DNA of 9,935 nt from Oscillospiraceae bacterium. GTDB lineage: Bacteria > Bacillota > Clostridia > Oscillospirales > Acutalibacteraceae. Below, one piece after another: positions 5,278-9,935 of this stretch (the first letter of the stretch is position 1; each line of letters begins with the position of its first letter). The stretch covers positions 1 through 9,935 of the forward strand of contig JAIRZH010000019.1 in the NCBI GenBank assembly GCA_031267335.1, written 5' to 3'. The notes beneath the pieces are model-generated. The model saw only the letters and a list, made by a program, of their open reading frames with translations. It made no database searches and had not been told where the DNA came from. A program made the position numbers and the translations under genes.

Positions 5278-7431
5278 GTGGCCAAAAAAGTACCATTGGT
5301 AATACAAATGGAAGCTCTTGAATGCGGTGCGGCATGTCTATGCATGATCGCAAACCATTATGGAAAGTGGGTAAAATTGCCACAGGTGAGAAAGGATTGT
5401 GGTGTTTCACGCGATGGTAGTGTAGCTAAAAATATTTTGGCAGCTGGCAGAGATTATGGTTTTGAAGCAGCCGGATATCGTTTAGAGCCAAGCGACCTTA
5501 CAGATATCCAGATGCCGGCTATTATTCATTGGAATTTTAACCATTTTGTTGTTCTTACAAAAATCGATTTTAAGAAAAAAAAAGCTTATATAAACGACCC
5601 TGCCAGGGGACGTGTGGTTATGCCGTTCGAAGAATTCGATAATGCCTTTACTGGAATTTTACTTTCGTTTAAGCCAACTGAAAAATTCAAGCCCGAAGGT
5701 GAACCTACGAGTATATTTTTGTTTGCAAAAAAACGTTTGAAAGGCTCTGCTTTTCCGTTTATTTTAATGGTGATTTTAAGCATAATTGTAACGGTAATTG
5801 CGATTGTAAATCCAGTTTTTGATAAAATTTTTATTGATAGAATTTTATCCGGTAATGAGCCTAATTGGTTAACTCCATTTTTAGGCATAGTAATGCTTGT
5901 AATAATTTTAAATATTTTAGTTGAAATAATAAAAACAATTTATTGGATGAAAATAGAAGGTAAATTCGCAATTGTCTCTAGCTCGGAATTTATGTGGCAT
6001 TGTTTGCGTTTGCCTTTAGAATTTTTTTCGCAAAGATATATTGGTGACATAGTTGAAAGACAGGAAGCAACAGGAAAAATTACACTTGTTTTGATAAAAA
6101 AAATCGCTCCTATAGCTATTGATACAATTTCACTAATATTTTATTTTTTTATAATGATAAATTTTAGTTGGAAATTAACAATTATTGGTTTAAGCGCAAC
6201 GATTTTGAATATGATACTTGTAAATTATACTTCTAAAAAAATGGCTGAAATTCAAAAAGCATCTATGCCGAATAGCGGGAAATTAATGAGTGTTACTTAT
6301 TCAGCAATCGAAATGATCGAAACTATTAAATCTACCGGTGCAGAAAATGGTTTTTTCGAACGTTGGGCTGGATTTTATGCAAAACAAAATAATTCCCAAA
6401 TTAGTACAATGAATTTAGTGCAATATATAGGAGCAATCCCTAGCATAATTCATGAAATTGCTAAAATAATTCTGATTCTTTCGGGTGTTTATATGATTAT
6501 GCAAGGACATTTTACAATCGGTGGTTTAATGGCATTTCAAGGATTTTTAGGTGGATTTTTACATCCAATCGATAATTTTATTGATGTTTATCAAAGTTTT
6601 TTAGGAATAAAAAACGAAATGGAACGTGTAGAAGATGTATTTGATTATCCTAATGATCGAGCAATTAATTTTAATAAAAAAGATAATCCAAAACAATTAA
6701 GTAGTGAAATTCTAACAGGAAAATTAGAACTTAAAAATATAACTTTTGGTTATAGCCGTTTAGCTGAGCCACTTATAAAAGATTTTTCATTTACTTTAGA
6801 ACCCGGTAAATGGGTTGCGCTTGTCGGCGGAAGCGGAAGCGGAAAATCTACGATTTCAAAATTAATAATGGGGCTTTACCGGCCATGGTCAGGCGAGATA
6901 CTTTTCGATGGCAAAACTCGGGATGAAATTGGATATTATAAATTCCATGATTCGGTTTCCATGGTTGACCAAGAAAAAATTTTATTTAATGACAGTATTA
7001 AAAATAACATTAAAATGTGGGACAACTCTATAGAAGATTTTTCAGTAAATTTAGCTACACGTAATGCGAATATTCATAAAACTATTATTACAAGAAAAGA
7101 CGGATATAACCATGTAATTCAAGAAGGCGGCAAAGATTTTTCCGGAGGCCAATGCCAAAGAATGGAAATTGCTCGTGCTTTAGTTACGGAACCGGTTTTA
7201 GTTATTTTGGATGAAGCAACATCGGCTTTGGATGCCGAAACTGAAGAAATCGTTGTAAAAAATATAAGAAATTTAGGCTGTTCATGCGTTGTAGTAGCAC
7301 ACAGGCTTTCTACTATCCGAGACTGCGATGAAATCATAGTGTTTGATAACGGGAAAGTTGCAGAAAGAGGCACGCATCTTGAACTCAAAGAAAAGCAAGG
7401 TGCTTATAGCAAATTAATAACTAACGAATAA
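5278..7431 (+). CDS. NHLM/NHLP-type bacteriocin ABC exporter with C39 leader peptidase (ABC1)
   Basis: This 717-residue inner-membrane exporter is probably one half of a heteromeric pair with the next gene. An N-terminal C39 peptidase (about 4-130) carries the full catalytic set: Gln10 and Cys16 in QMEALECGAAC, His89 in NHFVVL, Asp107 in NDPARG. It should cleave a leader peptide, usually after a double-glycine-like motif. A six-helix transmembrane domain spans about 158-440. The nucleotide-binding domain has Walker A GGSGSGKST (517-525), Q-loop Gln565, signature FSGGQ (Ser622), Walker B ILDEATSALD with Asp645/Glu646, and switch His675. All ATPase residues are intact. The EGGKDFSGGQCQRMEIARAL region and the pairing with a second large ABC gene point to the NHLM subgroup rather than ComA/LcnC-type exporters. 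No precursor peptide or HlyD-like partner is nearby, so the substrate is unknown. Confidence 0.9.
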   Translation: MAKKVPLVIQMEALECGAACLCMIANHYGKWVKLPQVRKDCGVSRDGSVAKNILAAGRDYGFEAAGYRLEPSDLTDIQMPAIIHWNFNHFVVLTKIDFKKKKAYINDPARGRVVMPFEEFDNAFTGILLSFKPTEKFKPEGEPTSIFLFAKKRLKGSAFPFILMVILSIIVTVIAIVNPVFDKIFIDRILSGNEPNWLTPFLGIVMLVIILNILVEIIKTIYWMKIEGKFAIVSSSEFMWHCLRLPLEFFSQRYIGDIVERQEATGKITLVLIKKIAPIAIDTISLIFYFFIMINFSWKLTIIGLSATILNMILVNYTSKKMAEIQKASMPNSGKLMSVTYSAIEMIETIKSTGAENGFFERWAGFYAKQNNSQISTMNLVQYIGAIPSIIHEIAKIILILSGVYMIMQGHFTIGGLMAFQGFLGGFLHPIDNFIDVYQSFLGIKNEMERVEDVFDYPNDRAINFNKKDNPKQLSSEILTGKLELKNITFGYSRLAEPLIKDFSFTLEPGKWVALVGGSGSGKSTISKLIMGLYRPWSGEILFDGKTRDEIGYYKFHDSVSMVDQEKILFNDSIKNNIKMWDNSIEDFSVNLATRNANIHKTIITRKDGYNHVIQEGGKDFSGGQCQRMEIARALVTEPVLVILDEATSALDAETEEIVVKNIRNLGCSCVVVAHRLSTIRDCDEIIVFDNGKVAERGTHLELKEKQGAYSKLITNE

Positions 7432-7438
7432 AAAAAGT

Positions 7439-7445
7439 AGGTGAT
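7439..7445 (+). promoter_or_regulatory. Ribosome binding site of the second exporter gene
   Basis: AGGTGAT precedes TTG 7450. The in-frame GTG at 7441 lies within the site and is rejected as a start. Only 18 bases separate this TTG from the previous stop, indicating one operon. Confidence 0.7.
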
Positions 7446-7449
7446 AATT

Positions 7450-9606
7450 TTGAATATTTTTAATTCTAAACAAGATATTCGAAAAGAACGTGACGAAGAA
7501 ATGTATTCAGATGCTTTTGATGATTTGCTTTCGATTTTAGGTATTTCTGGTCCTAAAATGGTTTATGAAGCCAAGGGGGCTATTGCCAGTATTTTAAAGT
7601 TTTTAGGCAAAAAAGTTCCTGAAATTCAAGAAGATATTACAGATATAAATACTCAACTTGAATATTTATTAAGACCATCAAATACTATGAAACGCCGAAT
7701 TGAATTGCTCGGAAACTGGTGGAAAGACGGCATGGGATGTTTGTTGGCTAGCAAAAAAAGTGGTGAAATTGTAGCAATTTTCCCAAAAAAATTTAGAGGT
7801 TATGAATATAAAAATAACAATGGCAAGATGATAAAAATAGATAAAAATAATGCTTCTGAATTTAATATAGATGCCTTTTGTTTTTATAAATCTTTTCCTC
7901 TTGATTCACTAAAAATTAAAGATTTATTAATTTTTATGGTAAATTGTATTTCTAAAATTGATATAGTTTTTATAATTGGAATTTATACTTTAATGCAGCT
8001 TTTAGGAATGATAACCCCATATTTAACAAAAATTATTTATGATATTTTAATTCCATCAGGTGTTTACAATTTAATCGTCCCGATAGCCGGAACGTTATTA
8101 GGGCTTACGTTAGGAACATCGCTTATAAGAATCACTCAAAATGTAATCAAAACACGAATTCAAGGTAAATTGAGTTTATCTGTTAATAGTGCAATTATGA
8201 TGAGACTTTTTAGCCTTCCTGCAACATTTTTTAAAAAATATTCTTCAGGTGAGCTCGCTAGCCGTGTTGGATATGTGGCCACACTTTGCCAAATAATTTC
8301 AGATACTGTGCTTTCTACAATTTTAACTGCTTTTTTTTCATTAGCTTATATCTTTCAAATGGGTCAACAAGCGCCGACAATGATAATGCCAGGGATCTTT
8401 CTTTTAATGATTTCAATTGTTTTTTCTATTTTTATAACTTTTGCTAGACAAAATTTAAATGAAAAAAGAATCAACTTATCGCCAAAACTTCAATCGCTTG
8501 TTTATTCATTTTTTGGCGGAATCCAAAAAATTAAAATTACTGGTGCCGAAAAAAGAGTTTTTGCTAAATGGGCAAAAAATTATTCTGAAATAGAATCTTT
8601 AAACTATTCTCCACCGATGTTTCTTAAAATTTCTGGTGTTATAAATACAGCAATTGCAGCGTTTGGATCAATAATGCTTTACTGGATAGCAACTAAAAGT
8701 AAAGTTTCTATCGCTAATTATATGGCTTTTAATATCTCGTATGCAGCAGTCAGCGGTGCTGTGATGTCACTTAGCGATGCGGCTTTGCAAATCGCAGGAT
8801 TAAGACCGATTTTAAAGTTGATTGAGCCGTTTATGAAAGCCAAACCTGAAAATAGTTCAGAAGGCCAAATTGTAACTTCGTTATCAGGGGATATCGAAAT
8901 TAACAATGTTACTTTTAGATATAACGAGGAATCAGAATATATTTTAAAAAATTTAAGTTTAAAAATAAAAAAAGGTGATTATATTGCAATTGTTGGCAAA
9001 ACCGGTTGTGGCAAATCTACTTTACTAAGATTATTATTAGGATTCGAAAAACCTGAAAAAGGCGCAATTTATTATAATAGCCGTGATATTAACAGTTTAG
9101 ACATGGGAAGTTTAAGGCAAAAAATAGGCGTTGTAATGCAAAATGGTTCAATATTTTCTGGTGATATATTTTCAAATATTATCGTTACGTCGCCTTGGAA
9201 AACAATGGAAGATGCCCAAAAAGCAGCACAAATGACCGGATTAGCAGAAGACATAAAAAAAATGCCAATGGGTATGCACACATTAATTGTTGAAGGTACT
9301 GGGGGAATTTCAGTTGGCCAAAAACAAAGACTCATGATAGCTAGATCGATAATAAGCAATCCACCTATTTTATATTTAGATGAAGCAACTTCAGCGCTTG
9401 ATAATGTAACTCAAAGCCATGTAGCAGAAAATTTAGCAAAACTTAAATGTACAAGAGTTGTTATAGCGCATAGGTTATCTACAGTAAAAAGTTGCAATCA
9501 AATTATTGTATTAGACAAAGGCAGTATAGTCGAAAAAGGAAATTTTGAAGAACTTATGGCTAAGAAAGGCAAATTTTACGACTTAGCAATACGTCAAATT
9601 GCTTAA
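7450..9606 (+). CDS. NHLM/NHLP-type bacteriocin ABC exporter permease/ATPase (ABC2)
   Basis: This 718-residue partner of the preceding exporter starts at TTG 7450. It has no C39 peptidase. Instead, residues 1 to about 160 form a soluble accessory region with the pattern expected for the second NHLM transporter: a NWWKDGMGCLLA segment, then VAIFPKKFRGYEY, then AFCFYKSFPLDSL. A six-helix membrane domain covers about 165-440. The nucleotide-binding domain has Walker A GKTGCGKST (516-524), a Q-loop in VVMQNGSIFSG, Walker B LYLDEATSALD (Asp644/Glu645) and switch His674. The signature is ISVGQKQR (Ser621-Val622-Gly623-Gln624), with valine replacing the first glycine of SGGQ. The partner has a canonical SGGQ, so a heterodimer might have one impaired ATP site. 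The two proteins are similar in layout but clearly diverged. Family assignment is confident; heterodimer formation and peptide export are inferred. Confidence 0.88.
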   Translation: MNIFNSKQDIRKERDEEMYSDAFDDLLSILGISGPKMVYEAKGAIASILKFLGKKVPEIQEDITDINTQLEYLLRPSNTMKRRIELLGNWWKDGMGCLLASKKSGEIVAIFPKKFRGYEYKNNNGKMIKIDKNNASEFNIDAFCFYKSFPLDSLKIKDLLIFMVNCISKIDIVFIIGIYTLMQLLGMITPYLTKIIYDILIPSGVYNLIVPIAGTLLGLTLGTSLIRITQNVIKTRIQGKLSLSVNSAIMMRLFSLPATFFKKYSSGELASRVGYVATLCQIISDTVLSTILTAFFSLAYIFQMGQQAPTMIMPGIFLLMISIVFSIFITFARQNLNEKRINLSPKLQSLVYSFFGGIQKIKITGAEKRVFAKWAKNYSEIESLNYSPPMFLKISGVINTAIAAFGSIMLYWIATKSKVSIANYMAFNISYAAVSGAVMSLSDAALQIAGLRPILKLIEPFMKAKPENSSEGQIVTSLSGDIEINNVTFRYNEESEYILKNLSLKIKKGDYIAIVGKTGCGKSTLLRLLLGFEKPEKGAIYYNSRDINSLDMGSLRQKIGVVMQNGSIFSGDIFSNIIVTSPWKTMEDAQKAAQMTGLAEDIKKMPMGMHTLIVEGTGGISVGQKQRLMIARSIISNPPILYLDEATSALDNVTQSHVAENLAKLKCTRVVIAHRLSTVKSCNQIIVLDKGSIVEKGNFEELMAKKGKFYDLAIRQIA

Positions 9607-9614
9607 AGCTTTTT

Positions 9615-9698
9615 GGGCCTGTTCCTACTATTTGAAATGACAAAATTTCGAGTAATTTTTGGTTTGGATAAGGAAAATTTTTTCACAATACTAACGTA
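9615..9698. repeat. Palindromic repeat, copy D (left half, interrupted by an IS)
   Basis: Starts GGGCCTGTTCCTACTA 9 bases after the exporter stop codon. Its last part (9649-9691) is the exact reverse complement of 4975-5017 in copy C. The centre reads CACAATAC-TAAC-GTA and then breaks off where the second arm should continue GTATTGTG. The following GG at 9699 begins unrelated sequence ascribed to an insertion sequence. The arm retains the block of about 19 bases that is missing from the right arm of copy C. Confidence 0.75.
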
Positions 9699-9935
9699 GG
9701 AAATGTCATAGACTATTTTAATCCCTTTTGATATCATAACTTAGTAGCCACAATAACGGCAATAAAATAATAAAATCATAAATATCAAAATTAATGATGA
9801 TTATGATATTAAATTAAAGGAGACATTAACTATATGGTGTTAACAACTATTAAGTGTCCTCACTGCGGAAGCGAAGATATATTCAAGAATGGACATAATA
9901 AAACAGGAAAACAGGTTTATAATTGCAAAAACCAA
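9699..9935 (+). mobile_element. Left end of an IS1-family-like insertion sequence (partial)
   Basis: The element is inferred to begin at GGAAATGTCATAGACTATTT (9699-9718), because the palindromic repeat is cut precisely there and a transposase-like ORF follows at 9834. The leader contains a 9-bp perfect dyad ATATCATAA/TTATGATAT (9731-9739 and 9801-9809) that could shield the transposase from outside transcription. The right end lies beyond the window, so the terminal inverted repeat and the target duplication cannot be confirmed. Confidence 0.55.
9834..9935 (+). CDS. Transposase N-terminal zinc-ribbon fragment (IS1 InsA-like), truncated by window end
   Basis: The first 34 residues start at ATG 9834, with AGGAG at 9818-9822 11 bases upstream. 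The sequence includes CPHCGSEDIFKNGHN and GKQVYNC, a CxxC...C zinc ribbon matching the N-terminus of IS1-family InsA proteins, which pair CPxC with a later C-x-x-C and bind the element ends. The fourth cysteine would lie just past the window. Related zinc ribbons occur in other transposases, so the family call is probable rather than certain. Confidence 0.65.
   Translation, partial: MVLTTIKCPHCGSEDIFKNGHNKTGKQVYNCKNQ

Noticed and set aside
5586..5888. Minus-strand frames inside the exporter genes (also 7119-7388, 8718-8906, 9072-9359)
   Set aside because: All lie opposite strongly conserved peptidase or ATPase coding sequence and show no domain of their own.

Overview
The window is AT-rich (roughly 30% GC by eye), with strong GGAGG-type ribosome binding sites, frequent TTG/GTG starts, a LysM protein and a membrane-anchored surface protein. 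This suggests a low-GC Firmicute, probably a clostridial lineage. No rRNA, tRNA or housekeeping gene is present to place it more precisely. The region looks accessory: export genes, surface proteins, palindromic repeats and the start of an insertion sequence.

Layout. Positions 1-55 hold the right-hand end of a palindromic repeat. A rightward pair follows: a secreted LCAT-like alpha/beta hydrolase (154-1356) and a single-pass membrane protein with an extracytoplasmic LysM domain (1424-2602). A leftward gene (2690-4243) encodes a secreted, C-terminally membrane-anchored surface protein and converges on the LysM gene. The roughly 1 kb gap 4244-5277 has no credible gene. It holds two or three copies of the same palindromic repeat family, one apparently nested in another, plus a good sigma-A promoter at 5206-5234. 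That promoter drives two ABC transporter genes (5278-7431 and 7450-9606), the paired NHLM/NHLP-type bacteriocin exporters. The first carries an N-terminal C39 leader peptidase; the second carries a different N-terminal accessory domain. Another half copy of the repeat starts 9 bases after the second stop codon. It is cut at its centre by what looks like an IS1-family element starting near 9699, whose first ORF runs off the window at 9834.

How the parts work together. The two ABC proteins probably form a heteromeric exporter that cleaves a leader from a ribosomally made peptide and exports the core. No precursor peptide, modification enzyme or membrane-fusion protein is visible here, so the substrate must be elsewhere or the pair is orphaned. 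Nothing in the sequence ties the hydrolase, LysM protein or surface protein to the exporter beyond proximity and a shared cell-envelope theme. The most unusual structure is the repeat family: 140-165 bp interrupted palindromes with ends like GGGCCTGTTC, present next to almost every transcription unit, with an exact 43-bp inverted pair bracketing the exporter operon.
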